From Alphaproteobacteria bacterium (GTDB taxonomy: Bacteria > Pseudomonadota > Alphaproteobacteria > SP197), in NCBI GenBank assembly GCA_022823765.1, contig JAJEHK010000038.1, positions 1 to 33,969 on the forward strand: a stretch of 33,969 nucleotides of DNA, read 5' to 3'. Under the pieces are notes generated by a model. The model ran no database searches. It was given only the letters and a program-made list of their open reading frames with translations, and was not told where the DNA came from. This document shows, piece by piece, positions 18,129 to 26,309 of this stretch (position 1 is the first letter of the stretch; the number at the start of each line of letters is the position of its first letter). The position numbers were made by a program, and so were the translations under genes.

Positions 18129-19226
18129 TCAGTTCAGACGTTCACCGGTATCCTGCGCGAAGTACGACACCTTGCCGAGATCGAAAGCCAGATCGAGCGT
18201 CGATCCTGGCTGGGCCGTGGTTTCGGAATGAAGCCGCGCCGTGACCTGTCTGCCTGCGAGCCGGGAAACGACAAACGTATCCGCTCCGGCCGGCTCAACC
18301 ATGTCGATCAGGCATTTCACTTCCTGCACCTCTTCGCCTGCGCGGAACCCCGCCTCTGCGATGTCTTCGGGTCGCAATCCAAGGATGACCTCCTCGGGCA
18401 GGTCGCCGTTGCGGGTGTCGATCAGCACGACGGGTGCCCCTCCGGTCCGCTCGATCTCAATCCTTGTGCCTCCGCTCTCGCGCGAAGTTCTGGCCGGGAT
18501 CAGATTCATTGCGGGGCTTCCCATGAAGTCGGCGACGAACAGGTTCGCCGGGCGCCGGTAAATCTCGGCCGGCGACCCGATCTGCTGCACGACGCCATCC
18601 TTGAGAACGACGATCTTTGTCGCCAGCGTCATCGCCTCGATCTGGTCATGGGTCACGTAGACCATCGTCGCACCGAGGTCGTGATGCAGCTTCTTGATCT
18701 CCAGCCGCATCTCGACTCGCAGCTTGGCGTCGAGATTCGACAAAGGTTCATCGAACAGGAACAGCTGCGGATCGCGTACGAGCGCCCGACCCATGGCCAC
18801 GCGTTGGCGTTGCCCGCCCGAGAGCTGGCTGGGGCGTCGATCGAGAAGCTGTTCGATCTGAAGCTGTCGGGCCACGTCCTGCAGCTTGCTGGCGCGGGTC
18901 GCACGGTCCACCCCGCGCACCTTCATGCCGAACGTGATGTTCCTGGCCACGGACATGGTTGGATACAGAGCGTAGGACTGGAACACCATCGCAATGTTGC
19001 GGTCCTTGGGGCTGACATGGGTCATGTCGCGCCCGCCGATATGTATCGACCCGCCGGAAATCGACTCCAGCCCCGCTATGCAGTTCAGCAGGGTGGACTT
19101 GCCACAGCCGGACGGGCCCACCAGAACCAGAAAGCCGCCAGGCTCCGCCGACACGTTGATGTCCTTCAGGATTTCCGTCGCGCCATAGCTCTTGTCGAGA
19201 TTTCGTATCTCCAGCATCGCTTCCAT
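18129..19226 (-). CDS. sugar ABC transporter ATPase (MalK/UgpC family)
   Basis: Encodes 365 residues starting [15 protein letters not shown], with GGGGTG before the ATG; a second ATG three codons on is possible. Walker [10 protein letters not shown] (38-46), Q-loop VFQSYALYP, signature [15 protein letters not shown], Walker [13 protein letters not shown] and the H-loop YVTHDQIEA are all intact. A C-terminal TOBE/MalK-type regulatory domain (about 240-365, with GLRPEDI) marks the carbohydrate CUT1 class. It energises the adjoining GtsB/GtsC-like permeases and is the last gene of the operon, 4 bases after the previous stop. MalK-type ATPases are sometimes shared among several sugar importers, so it may serve more than this one. 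Confidence 0.93.
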   Translation of the reverse strand: MEAMLEIRNLDKSYGATEILKDINVSAEPGGFLVLVGPSGCGKSTLLNCIAGLESISGGSIHIGGRDMTHVSPKDRNIAMVFQSYALYPTMSVARNITFGMKVRGVDRATRASKLQDVARQLQIEQLLDRRPSQLSGGQRQRVAMGRALVRDPQLFLFDEPLSNLDAKLRVEMRLEIKKLHHDLGATMVYVTHDQIEAMTLATKIVVLKDGVVQQIGSPAEIYRRPANLFVADFMGSPAMNLIPARTSRESGGTRIEIERTGGAPVVLIDTRNGDLPEEVILGLRPEDIAEAGFRAGEEVQEVKCLIDMVEPAGADTFVVSRLAGRQVTARLHSETTAQPGSTLDLAFDLGKVSYFAQDTGERLN

Positions 19227-19230
19227 CGGA

Positions 19231-20121
19231 TCACCCCTTCACGGAACCCGCGGTCAGTCCGCGGATGAAGTACTTGCCGGCGACGGCATAGACGAACAGC
19301 GTGGGGAACGCGGCGATGATGGCGGCGGCCATGTTCACGTTGTATTCCTTCACGCCCGTGGTCGAGTTGACGATGTTGTTCAGGGCCACCGTCACTGGCT
19401 GCGTCCCCGCCTGGCTGAAGCTCACGCCAAAGAGGAAGTCATTCCAGATCTGGGTGAACTGCCAGATCACCGTGACCATCATGATCGGCAGGCTGAGCGG
19501 CATGAAAATGGACCAGAAGATGCGAAAGAACCCCGCGCCGTCCACCTTGGCCGCCTTGACCAACTCGACCGGAATGGTGACGTAGTAGTTGCGGAAGAAG
19601 AGGGTGGTGAATCCAATTCCGTAGATTACGTGAACGAAGATCAACCCCGGAATTGTCCCCGCCACACCCATGAATCCCAGAGTCCGCGCCATCGGCAGAA
19701 GCACCACCTGGAACGGGATGAAGCAACCGAAGAGCATCAGCGAGAAGATCAGATTGGCGCCCCGGAACTTCCACTGCGCGATCACGTAGCCGTTCACCGC
19801 GCCGATCAGGGTCGAGACCGCCACCGCCGGCACCGTCAGCGCCACGGAGTTCCAGAAATACGGCCGCAGCCCCTCGCACTGGATGCCGGAACAGGCGCTG
19901 GACCAGGCCGTCCTCCAGGCCTCGAACGTCACCTGGACAGGGAGCGCTACCAGGCTTCCCGAACGGATTTCATCCAGACTCTTGAGCGACGTGGTGATCA
20001 TCACGAACAGCGGCATGAGGTAGAACAGGGCGAACAGCGCCAGAATCGCGAACAACAACCACCGCAAGGCCACTTGGCCCGCCCGGGGATTGACAAGCGG
20101 GGCTGGGGTTGCGTCAACCAC
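19231..20121 (-). CDS. gtsC: glucose/mannose-type ABC permease, GtsC-like
   Basis: Encodes 296 residues with six hydrophobic helices. The N-terminal segment ALRWLLFAILALFALFYLMP is typical of MalG-type CUT1 permeases. The EAA loop that docks to the ATPase reads VKAAKVDGAGFFRIFWSIFM, and the C-terminus RGLTAGSVKG is the standard MalG-like ending that touches the ATPase dimer. It imports sugar through the inner membrane together with the partner permease, which it overlaps by 8 bases. The gts assignment rests on the binding protein's similarity to glucose-binding GtsA; permease sequence alone would only give a CUT1 sugar call. Confidence 0.9.
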   Translation of the reverse strand: MVDATPAPLVNPRAGQVALRWLLFAILALFALFYLMPLFVMITTSLKSLDEIRSGSLVALPVQVTFEAWRTAWSSACSGIQCEGLRPYFWNSVALTVPAVAVSTLIGAVNGYVIAQWKFRGANLIFSLMLFGCFIPFQVVLLPMARTLGFMGVAGTIPGLIFVHVIYGIGFTTLFFRNYYVTIPVELVKAAKVDGAGFFRIFWSIFMPLSLPIMMVTVIWQFTQIWNDFLFGVSFSQAGTQPVTVALNNIVNSTTGVKEYNVNMAAAIIAAFPTLFVYAVAGKYFIRGLTAGSVKG

Positions 20122-20986
20122 GCTTCGCCCTCAGTTCCGAATAGAGGTAGGGCACGACGATTGCAAAGACGACGGTCATCATGACCATGGCCGAACTGGC
20201 AGCCTGGCCGATATCGCCACGCGAGAACGCCATTGCATACATGTAGGTCGCCGGCAGGTCCGTGGCGTAGCCGGGTCCGCCACCCGTCAACGCGATGACC
20301 AAATCGAAGCTCTTGATTGCCAGGTGAGCCAGGACGATGAAGGCGGAGAGGAATATCGGCGCCATCGAAGGAATGATGATTGCGGAATAGATGCTCCAGG
20401 TCGGAATTCCGTCGACTCTTGCCGCCCTGATGATCTCTTCATCCACGCTGCGCAGGCCTGCAAGGAACAGCGCCATGACGAAACCGCTGGCCTGCCAGAC
20501 TGCGGCGACGACTATTGCGTAAATTGCCATGTCCGGGTCTATGACCCAGTCGAAGGCGAATTCGTCGAAGCCCCAGCCACGTACCATGGCTTCGATTCCA
20601 AGGCCCGGATTCATGATCCATTTCCACGCGGTTCCGGTCACGATCATCGAGAGCGCCATGGGATACAGGTAAATCGTGCGCAACGCGCCTTCGGTCCTGA
20701 TTTTCTGGTCGAGGAGAATCGCCAGAAGGAGTCCCAGCAGCATCGAGACCACGATGAACAGCGCACCGAAAATGAACAGGTTGTTCATGGCTGTGTCCCA
20801 GCGGGGCGCCGCGAACAGCCGTTCGTACTGAATGAATCCTTCGATCTCGTATTTCGGCAACAGGCGCGAGCGTGTCATCGACACCCAGGCCGTCCAGGCG
20901 ATGAATCCGTAGACAAAGACAAGGACGGCCAGAAAGGACGGCGCAAGCAGGATTCTCGGAACGTTGCGTTCCAGCCATGCGGCCAT
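20114..20986 (-). CDS. gtsB: glucose/mannose-type ABC permease, GtsB-like
   Basis: Encodes 290 residues from ATG 20984-20986 (MAAWLERNVPRILLAPSF); the track start at 21061 would extend back into the strong hairpin and into the gtsA stop region, giving an Arg-rich leader. Six hydrophobic helices are visible. LAPSFLAVLVFVYGFIAWT and RFLPKYEI-like sequence in the first loop match GtsB-type glucose permeases (recalled from Pseudomonas). The EAA loop is IRAARVDGIPTWSIYSAIIIP-like. It pairs with GtsC to form the channel. The gene lies 58 bases after the binding-protein gene, with the hairpin between them probably tuning relative amounts. Confidence 0.9.
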   Translation of the reverse strand: MAAWLERNVPRILLAPSFLAVLVFVYGFIAWTAWVSMTRSRLLPKYEIEGFIQYERLFAAPRWDTAMNNLFIFGALFIVVSMLLGLLLAILLDQKIRTEGALRTIYLYPMALSMIVTGTAWKWIMNPGLGIEAMVRGWGFDEFAFDWVIDPDMAIYAIVVAAVWQASGFVMALFLAGLRSVDEEIIRAARVDGIPTWSIYSAIIIPSMAPIFLSAFIVLAHLAIKSFDLVIALTGGGPGYATDLPATYMYAMAFSRGDIGQAASSAMVMMTVVFAIVVPYLYSELRAKRG

Positions 20987-20999
20987 GGAGTGAGACCTT

Positions 21000-21039
21000 C
21001 CCGGTCCCGTGCCCGCGACTATGCGGCCACGGGACCGGG
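21000..21039 (-). terminator. strong intercistronic hairpin between gtsA and gtsB
   Basis: CCCGGTCCCGTG (21000-21011) pairs perfectly with CACGGGACCGGG (21028-21039). Inside, after one C-C mismatch, CCGC (21013-21016) pairs with GCGG (21023-21026) around the 6-base loop GACTAT. The structure is 16 pairs long and GC-rich, with no T-tract. Hairpins in this place in ABC operons (malE-malF is the classic case) stabilise the binding-protein mRNA and lower downstream expression. Confidence 0.7.
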
Positions 21040-21044
21040 GCGCG

Positions 21045-22289
21045 TCACATCGAGTTGGCAACCGCGTTGGCCAGCATCTCGACAGCGTCGGCGGACGACA
21101 TGTCCGAGTTGAAATGCGCCGTCACAACGTCGGTGATCGCGCCGGCCTGTGCTCCGCGCAGGGCCATGCCATGGGCGTAGCTGGGCAGGAGGGAACCACC
21201 TTCCGAGCTTGCGGCCATGTCCTCGGCAGACAGGTGCGCACAGCTATCGAACTCGTCCAGGGAAACATCCGTGCGCGCCGGGATCGAGCCCTTGTTCAGG
21301 TTGAACACCTTCTGGAAGTTCTTGCCGACGATCAGCTTGGCGAGCAGTTCCTGGCCAGCCCGCTTGTCGTCTCCGTCCACGTTGAACATCGCGAAGCTGT
21401 CGACGTTGTAGAGGAATCCGTCGCCTGGCGTCGAAGCGCAGAGGAAGTCCTCTCCCGGCACCTTGCCCGCGGCCAGGAACTCGCCCTTGGCCCAGTCCCC
21501 CATGATCTGGAAGGCGGCTTCGCCGTTCATCACCATGGCCGTGGCGAGGTTCCAGTCGCGGCCCGAGAAGTTGCGGTCGACATGACCGCGCAAGATGCGC
21601 ATCTGATCGAACACGGCAACCATCGCATCCGACGTCAGGGCATTCTCGTCCAGTTCGACGAAGGCCTTGCGGAATCCGTCGGCCCCCAGAATGCCCAGCG
21701 CGACCGCTTCGAACACGGTCGCGTCCTGCCAGGCCTGCCCGCCATGAGCCAGCGGGATGATGCCCGCCGCCTGGAGTTTCTCGGCGGCCGCGTTGAATTC
21801 TTCCCATGTGCTCGGCATGGAGACGCCGTTGGCTTCCAGGACGCCGGCATTGGCCCAGATCCAGTCAACACGGTGAACGTTGACCGGAGCGGCGCACCAG
21901 GTTCCTTCACATCGCATGTGGCCTGCGATCGAGGCCGGAAGCACGTCGACCCAGCCCTCGGCCTCGGCCACGGCCGAGATGTCGGCCAGAGCTCCTTCTT
22001 CGTACCATTCCTGAATTGCCGGACCCTTCAACTGAACCGCGGTCGGTGCGTTGCCCGACAGAACGCGTGCACGCAGCGCGGTCATCGCGGCGTCGCCGCC
22101 GCCGCCGGCTACGGGCATGTCGGTCCAGGTACCGCCGTTTGCGGCAAACTCCTGCTGAAGCACGGCCACGGACTTCGCCTCACCCCCCGAAGTCCACCAG
22201 TGCAGGACCTCGGCCTGGGGTTCGGCGAGAACCGAAACAGGATTGCCCAGAGTCACGGCTACAAGCGCCGTGAGCGTGATTCTTCTCAT
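21045..22289 (-). CDS. gtsA: glucose/mannose-type periplasmic binding protein, GtsA-like
   Basis: Encodes 414 residues from ATG 22287-22289; the track start at 22385 adds 32 non-family residues. A signal peptide MRRITLTALVAVTLGNPVSV ends near VLA|EP (22/23). The mature protein starts with EVLHWWTSGGEAKSV, then VAGGGGDAAMTALRARVLSG, AAPVNVHRVDWIWAN, PLAHGGQAWQDATVFE, GRDWNLATAMVMNGEAAFQ and YNVDSFAMF. These stretches match my recollection of the Pseudomonas/Thermus glucose-binding family (bacterial solute-binding family 1), including the Trp and His/Gln segments lining the sugar site. It delivers glucose or mannose to GtsBC. First gene of the operon, with AAAGG before the ATG. Confidence 0.9.
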   Translation of the reverse strand: MRRITLTALVAVTLGNPVSVLAEPQAEVLHWWTSGGEAKSVAVLQQEFAANGGTWTDMPVAGGGGDAAMTALRARVLSGNAPTAVQLKGPAIQEWYEEGALADISAVAEAEGWVDVLPASIAGHMRCEGTWCAAPVNVHRVDWIWANAGVLEANGVSMPSTWEEFNAAAEKLQAAGIIPLAHGGQAWQDATVFEAVALGILGADGFRKAFVELDENALTSDAMVAVFDQMRILRGHVDRNFSGRDWNLATAMVMNGEAAFQIMGDWAKGEFLAAGKVPGEDFLCASTPGDGFLYNVDSFAMFNVDGDDKRAGQELLAKLIVGKNFQKVFNLNKGSIPARTDVSLDEFDSCAHLSAEDMAASSEGGSLLPSYAHGMALRGAQAGAITDVVTAHFNSDMSSADAVEMLANAVANSM

Positions 22290-22678
22290 CGATTTACCTT
22301 TCGTTGCGGTTGTTGCCCTGATGTCCGGCTCAGGCCAGGGCCAAGTCGGCGAAACTATGCAAGCTGCGAGCGAATTCGGCAACAATGCCGGTGATCATGT
22401 GGTCACTTCGCGACCTGGACGACGAGTACGGTGCGTTCCCGACCACCCAAAGGCGAGACCAAGGTCGGCGGCGCGTGGGCAGACAGTTGCTACTCATCAG
22501 GCTTGACGGAAGCCCGTGTCGTTGCCTTGACCGCTGCTTTGCGGACTCGCGCGTCGAAGAACCGACGACTGCCCTGCGTTGTGTCGATCTGAATCCGGTC
22601 GCAACATTGCAGGCCCGGCACCATTGTTCGGTGATGGCCGGGCGGGATAGTCTTGGCGCAGGCGCAGCGGGGGACATC
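22290..22678. other. 389-base divergent intergenic region
   Basis: Lies between gtsA (minus) and the creatininase gene (plus) and must hold both promoters. No complete gene is supported. For gtsA, TTGCCG-17-CATAGT on the minus strand is the best but weak promoter. An imperfect dyad GTGATC-ATGT-GGTCAC (22391-22406) may be an operator. The minus-strand frame ending at 22330 (…ITGIVAEFARSLHSFADLALA) has GC-rich third positions for its last ~22 codons, so a decayed gene end is possible but unproven. Confidence 0.45.
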
Positions 22679-23425
22679 ATGCAGCTCAGTCTTTCCACAT
22701 GGCAGGAAGTGGAGCACTACCTGGAATCGCGTTCCGGCATCATCATGCCGGTGGGCTCCACGGAACAGCACGGCCCGGGGGGATTGATTGGAACGGATGC
22801 CATCTGTCCGGAAGTCGTCGCCCGCCGTCTCGGTGAGGAGACCGGTGTCCTTGTGGCGCCCACCCTCGGTATTGGTGTCGCGCAGCACCATCTCGGCTTT
22901 TCCGGATCAATGTGCCTGCGTCCCTCGACGCTCATGAGCGTCATCCGGGATTGTGTCGTTTCCCTTGCCCGTCACGGATTCGACCGGTTCTTCTTTCTCA
23001 ACGGGCATGGCGGGAATATTGCCACCATCCATGCGGCGATCGCCGAGATTCACTCCGAGGTCTCGATGCGCACCCGGCCGGTGGAACGGCCGCTGCGCTG
23101 CGCGCTGTCGAACTGGTGGGATTCGGCAGGTGTACGGTCAATCTCGAAGGAACTCTATGGGGCCGACGAGGGCGAGCACGCGACGTGCAGCGAGGTTTCG
23201 GTCACCTGGTTTGCCTATCCCGACCACATCAAGAAGGTCAATCTGGCGGGCAGGGCGCCTGCCTGGTCGGGATTTCACGATTCCGACGACTACCGCAGGC
23301 GCTATCCTGACGGGCGGATCGGCAGCCTGCCGTCCCTCTCCACTCCCGATGCGGGACGCCGTTTGGTGGACGCATCGGTGAAGGACCTTGCCGGCAAGCT
23401 CAACCGATTTCTTGATGAATCCTGA
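22679..23425 (+). CDS. creatininase family amidohydrolase
   Basis: Encodes 248 residues from ATG at 22679, preceded by GCGGGGGAC; the track start at 22385 adds about 98 residues unlike the family. Seen: GSTEQHGPGGLIGTD, giving metal ligands E29, H31 and D40; FLNGHGGN with H110; and DEGEHATCSE with E172. This is the creatininase superfamily metal site (two divalent metals), which opens cyclic or linear amides. Members include creatininase, formamidopyrimidine-type deformylases and the mycofactocin peptidase MftE. Length is right for the family. The ThDP-enzyme gene follows 21 bases downstream, so the two probably act in one pathway. The substrate is not known; creatinine itself is not implied. 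Confidence 0.88.
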   Translation: MQLSLSTWQEVEHYLESRSGIIMPVGSTEQHGPGGLIGTDAICPEVVARRLGEETGVLVAPTLGIGVAQHHLGFSGSMCLRPSTLMSVIRDCVVSLARHGFDRFFFLNGHGGNIATIHAAIAEIHSEVSMRTRPVERPLRCALSNWWDSAGVRSISKELYGADEGEHATCSEVSVTWFAYPDHIKKVNLAGRAPAWSGFHDSDDYRRRYPDGRIGSLPSLSTPDAGRRLVDASVKDLAGKLNRFLDES

Positions 23426-23446
23426 CAAGAACTGACGGGAAACCCC

Positions 23447-25003
23447 ATGGAAGGCAATGTCATGAACGGGGCCGAGAGCCTGGTGCGCACTCTCGTCAAT
23501 GGCGGAGTGGACACCTGTTTCACCAATCCCGGCACCTCGGAAATGCACTTTTGCGCCGCCCTCGACAAGGTCGATGGCATGCGGTGCATCCTTGGTCTCT
23601 TCGAGGGCGTGGTGACAGGCGCCGCCGACGGTTACGGACGCATGAAGGACGGCCCTGCGGCAACGCTTCTCCACACGGGTCCCGGACTGGGAAACGGTCT
23701 GGCCAACCTGCACAATGCCAGAAAGGCGCACACACCCATCGTCAACATCGTTGGTGAGCATGCGACTTACCACATTGCCCATGACGCACCACTGACGGCC
23801 GATATCGAAGGCATCGCCTGGCCGGTTTCCGATTGGGTCAGGACCAGCGCGGACGCGGTGTCGGTCGCCACCGACGGGGCGGCGGCGATTGCCGCGGCAC
23901 GTACCCTGCCAGGTCAGATCGCCACCCTCGTTCTTCCGGCGGACACTGCGTGGAACGATGCGGAGGGCCCGGCCCCGGTTCCTGATGTGCGGGCGCCGCA
24001 ACGTGTGGACGAGGCCCGGGTCAGGACATGCCGGGACGTGCTCACGTCCGGCGAGCCGGTGCTGATGCTGCTCGGCGGTCGGGCATTGCGAGCCGATGCA
24101 ACGGAATTGGCCGGGCGCATCGCCGAGCGGACTGGCGCTCTCCTCATGAGTGAGTTTGCCGGTGCCCGTACGGAGCGTGGCGCCGGCCGGGTCAACCCCG
24201 AACGCATGCCCTATGTGGTTGATGTCGCCCTCGCCGCCACCGCCGGAATACGTCATGTCGTTCTTGTCGGTGCGAAGATGCCGGTTGCCTTTTTTGCCTA
24301 TCCCGGCAAGCCGAGCCTGCTCGTTCCCGAGACCGCGCGCCCGGTCGAGCTTGCGGGAGGGGCGGACGATGTCTTGGATGCACTCGAACGACTCGCGGAT
24401 GATCTGGGCGCCATGGCATGCGAGCCCCGCCGCGAGGCGGCGAAAAGGCCCGACCCTGCATCAGGAGACCTCGATATCCACAAGATTGCAGCGGCAATCG
24501 GCCACCTGATGCCTGAAGGGTGCATCGTCTCCGACGAGGCGATCACATCGGGACGCATGCTTCACCCCTACACCAGTGGTTGTCCCCACCATGACTGGTT
24601 GTTCGGAACCGGAGGGTCCATCGGCCGTGCCCTGCCCGAGGCGACGGGAGCCGCAGTCGCCTGCCCCGACCGCAAGGTGCTCTGCCTCACCGGTGACGGC
24701 AGTGCGCTCTACACGGTCCAGGCCCTGTGGACCCAGGCACGTGAACAGCTTGATGTGGTCACGGTTGTCTATGCCAACCGGACCTATGCCATTCTTCACA
24801 CCGAACTTCTGAATGTCGGCGCCACTCCGGGACCGAAGGCCCACGACATGTTCGATCTCGACCGGCCCGAGATCAACTGGGTCGAGATGTCGCATTCCAT
24901 GGGTGTCGAGGCCCGACGGGCGGATACTGCCGAGGAATTCAACGAGGCACTGGCAGCCGGTTTTGCGACTCCGGGCCCGTTCCTGATCGAAGCCAGGATC
25001 TGA
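23447..25003 (+). CDS. acetolactate-synthase-like ThDP-dependent enzyme
   Basis: Encodes 518 residues, shorter than true IlvB/IlvI (about 560-590). N-terminal PYR domain with the catalytic Glu53 in LFEGVVTGAADGYGRM; central domain about 180-320; C-terminal PP domain with LTGDGSALYTVQALW (GDG 416-418) and Asn444 in YANRTY, the Mg-ThDP motif. Databases commonly call this group 'acetolactate synthase large subunit', but no regulatory-subunit gene is near and the central domain lacks an obvious FAD signature, so a benzoylformate-decarboxylase-like or other 2-oxoacid decarboxylase/carboligase is more likely. A second ATG (MNGAES, 23462) may be the real start. Cotranscribed with the creatininase gene. 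Confidence 0.85.
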   Translation: MEGNVMNGAESLVRTLVNGGVDTCFTNPGTSEMHFCAALDKVDGMRCILGLFEGVVTGAADGYGRMKDGPAATLLHTGPGLGNGLANLHNARKAHTPIVNIVGEHATYHIAHDAPLTADIEGIAWPVSDWVRTSADAVSVATDGAAAIAAARTLPGQIATLVLPADTAWNDAEGPAPVPDVRAPQRVDEARVRTCRDVLTSGEPVLMLLGGRALRADATELAGRIAERTGALLMSEFAGARTERGAGRVNPERMPYVVDVALAATAGIRHVVLVGAKMPVAFFAYPGKPSLLVPETARPVELAGGADDVLDALERLADDLGAMACEPRREAAKRPDPASGDLDIHKIAAAIGHLMPEGCIVSDEAITSGRMLHPYTSGCPHHDWLFGTGGSIGRALPEATGAAVACPDRKVLCLTGDGSALYTVQALWTQAREQLDVVTVVYANRTYAILHTELLNVGATPGPKAHDMFDLDRPEINWVEMSHSMGVEARRADTAEEFNEALAAGFATPGPFLIEARI

Positions 25004-25391
25004 CCCGCGGCGTCCGGTTGACACCACGGATATTACCGGCAGCGATGCCCCGGCGGACAGTCCATGGCGCCTTGATCGTGGAGGATTGGCAGGTCATCCC
25101 TCAGTAGAGGAGGGCCGTCTGCCGTCACCTGCTTCGAGGGGACGGATCGTTGCGACGCGGGGCTGTGCCGACTGATCCCCCGGAGGGTCCGGAGCTTCAG
25201 TTTTCGGCATGGCAGCGGGCACTGCGATTGTGATAACCGGAAACACATCGGCGTCTTGAGAGGGAGTGAGCGCCACTTGACAACCGCGAAGTGCATTTGC
25301 ACGACCATGGTAGAATCACGACCAACGGGCTTCAGGTGATCGCATACGCGCCGGCATCGTTCACATCCTGGATCCTTGAGGGACGACAGAC
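25004..25391. other. 388-base intergenic region before hemC
   Basis: No gene is supported; the minus-strand ORF 25033-25434 has no recognisable family features and overlaps the hemC start. The region carries a weak hairpin CCGGA-GGG-TCCGG (25180-25192) with TTTT eight bases later, a possible terminator for the ThDP-enzyme gene. TTGACA at 25277-25282 has no -10 box at the right distance. TAGAAT (25311-25316) is the best -10 box for hemC. Confidence 0.5.
25291..25316 (+). promoter_or_regulatory. hemC promoter candidate with a GTGCA-TT-TGCAC dyad
   Basis: The 12-base inverted repeat GTGCATTTGCAC (25291-25302) lies just before TAGAAT (25311-25316), a near-consensus -10 box, and covers its -35/spacer area, which is poor (GAAGTG). 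Predicted start near 25323 gives a leader of about 70 bases. A site over the spacer would fit repression or activation of heme synthesis; the regulator is unknown. Confidence 0.45.
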
Positions 25392-26309
25392 GTGGAACCC
25401 TTGAGAATCGCCACACGGGGAAGCCGGTTGGCACGATTCCAGGCCAATCTTGTCCGCGAGGCCCTGATGATGCGTCATCCCGACCTCGCGGGGCCGGAAT
25501 TGGTGATCGTGCGCACCACAGGCGATCGGGTCCGGGACCGCCCTCTCGCCGAGGTGGGGGGCAAGGGTGTCTTCACCGCGGAAATCGACCGTGTCGTGGT
25601 CCGGGGCGATGCCGACCTTGCCGTTCACTCCATGAAGGACGTTGAAACCACCGTCACCGAGGAGGTGGTGCTGGGATCCATCCTGCCACGCGCCGATCCT
25701 CGCGATGCCCTCGTCTCGACCGTTGCCGGCTCGATTGGCGACCTTCCCGGGGGCGCCCGGGTGGGCACGTCGTCGATACGCCGCCGGGCGCAACTCCTCA
25801 GCCTTCGGCCCGATCTCGAGATCGTGACCTGGCGAGGCAACGTCGACACGCGCCTTGCCCGGTTGAAGGAGGGAAAGGCTGCAGCGACGTTGCTCGCGGC
25901 AGCCGGCCTGGAACGTCTGGGCCTTCTCCACGAGGCGACGGCGCTCCTTGATCCGGGCGACATGCTCCCTGCTGCCGGACAGGGCGCCATCGGCGTGACG
26001 TGTCGTGCCGGGGAGTCGGGCATCCTGGCCCTGCTCGAGGCTATCGACGATGCGCCCACCAGACAGTGTGTCGAGGCGGAACGTGCCGTCCTCGCGGTCC
26101 TCGATGGATCGTGCCGGACACCCGTTGCTGCCCTCGCCACACGATCCGGCGACGGCGTGCGGGTTCGAGCCCAGGTGCTGTCGGACGATGGCAGCCGGTG
26201 GACGATGAGCGAAGAGAAGGGCGCAGAGGCCGAGGCCGTGGGCAGGGCGGTCGGCGAGAGGCTTCTGAGCCGGGCCGGCAGGGATCTTTACGGAAGCCGG
26301 ATGTCATGA
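25392..26309 (+). CDS. hemC: hydroxymethylbilane synthase (porphobilinogen deaminase)
   Basis: Encodes 305 residues from GTG at 25392, with GAGGGA upstream. It joins four porphobilinogen units into hydroxymethylbilane in heme, siroheme and cobalamin synthesis. Seen: IATRGSRLARFQA, EVGGKGVFTAEID, HSMKDVE with catalytic Asp83, GTSSIRRRAQL, RGNVDTRLARL, PAAGQGAIGV, and LDGSCRTPVAA where Cys241 anchors the dipyrromethane cofactor. All pyrrole-binding arginines expected in these motifs are present. The stop overlaps hemD as ATGA. The cobalamin-using NrdJ in this window also depends on the pathway's uroporphyrinogen III branch. Confidence 0.97.
   Translation: MEPLRIATRGSRLARFQANLVREALMMRHPDLAGPELVIVRTTGDRVRDRPLAEVGGKGVFTAEIDRVVVRGDADLAVHSMKDVETTVTEEVVLGSILPRADPRDALVSTVAGSIGDLPGGARVGTSSIRRRAQLLSLRPDLEIVTWRGNVDTRLARLKEGKAAATLLAAAGLERLGLLHEATALLDPGDMLPAAGQGAIGVTCRAGESGILALLEAIDDAPTRQCVEAERAVLAVLDGSCRTPVAALATRSGDGVRVRAQVLSDDGSRWTMSEEKGAEAEAVGRAVGERLLSRAGRDLYGSRMS

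Noticed and set aside
17898-18244. small ORFs on both strands in the acs upstream gap
   Set aside because: Mutually overlapping, no ribosome binding sites, nothing recognised; treated as intergenic.
18120-20184. 382- and 330-residue plus-strand ORFs over the ABC genes
   Set aside because: Antisense shadows of the ATPase and permease genes; very rich in His, Arg and Gln with no domains.
21009-22394. 461-residue plus-strand ORF
   Set aside because: Antisense to the GtsA-like binding protein gene, with no recognisable motifs.
25033-25434. 133-residue minus-strand ORF in the hemC upstream gap
   Set aside because: No family features, irregular codon use, and it overlaps the hemC start and promoter region.
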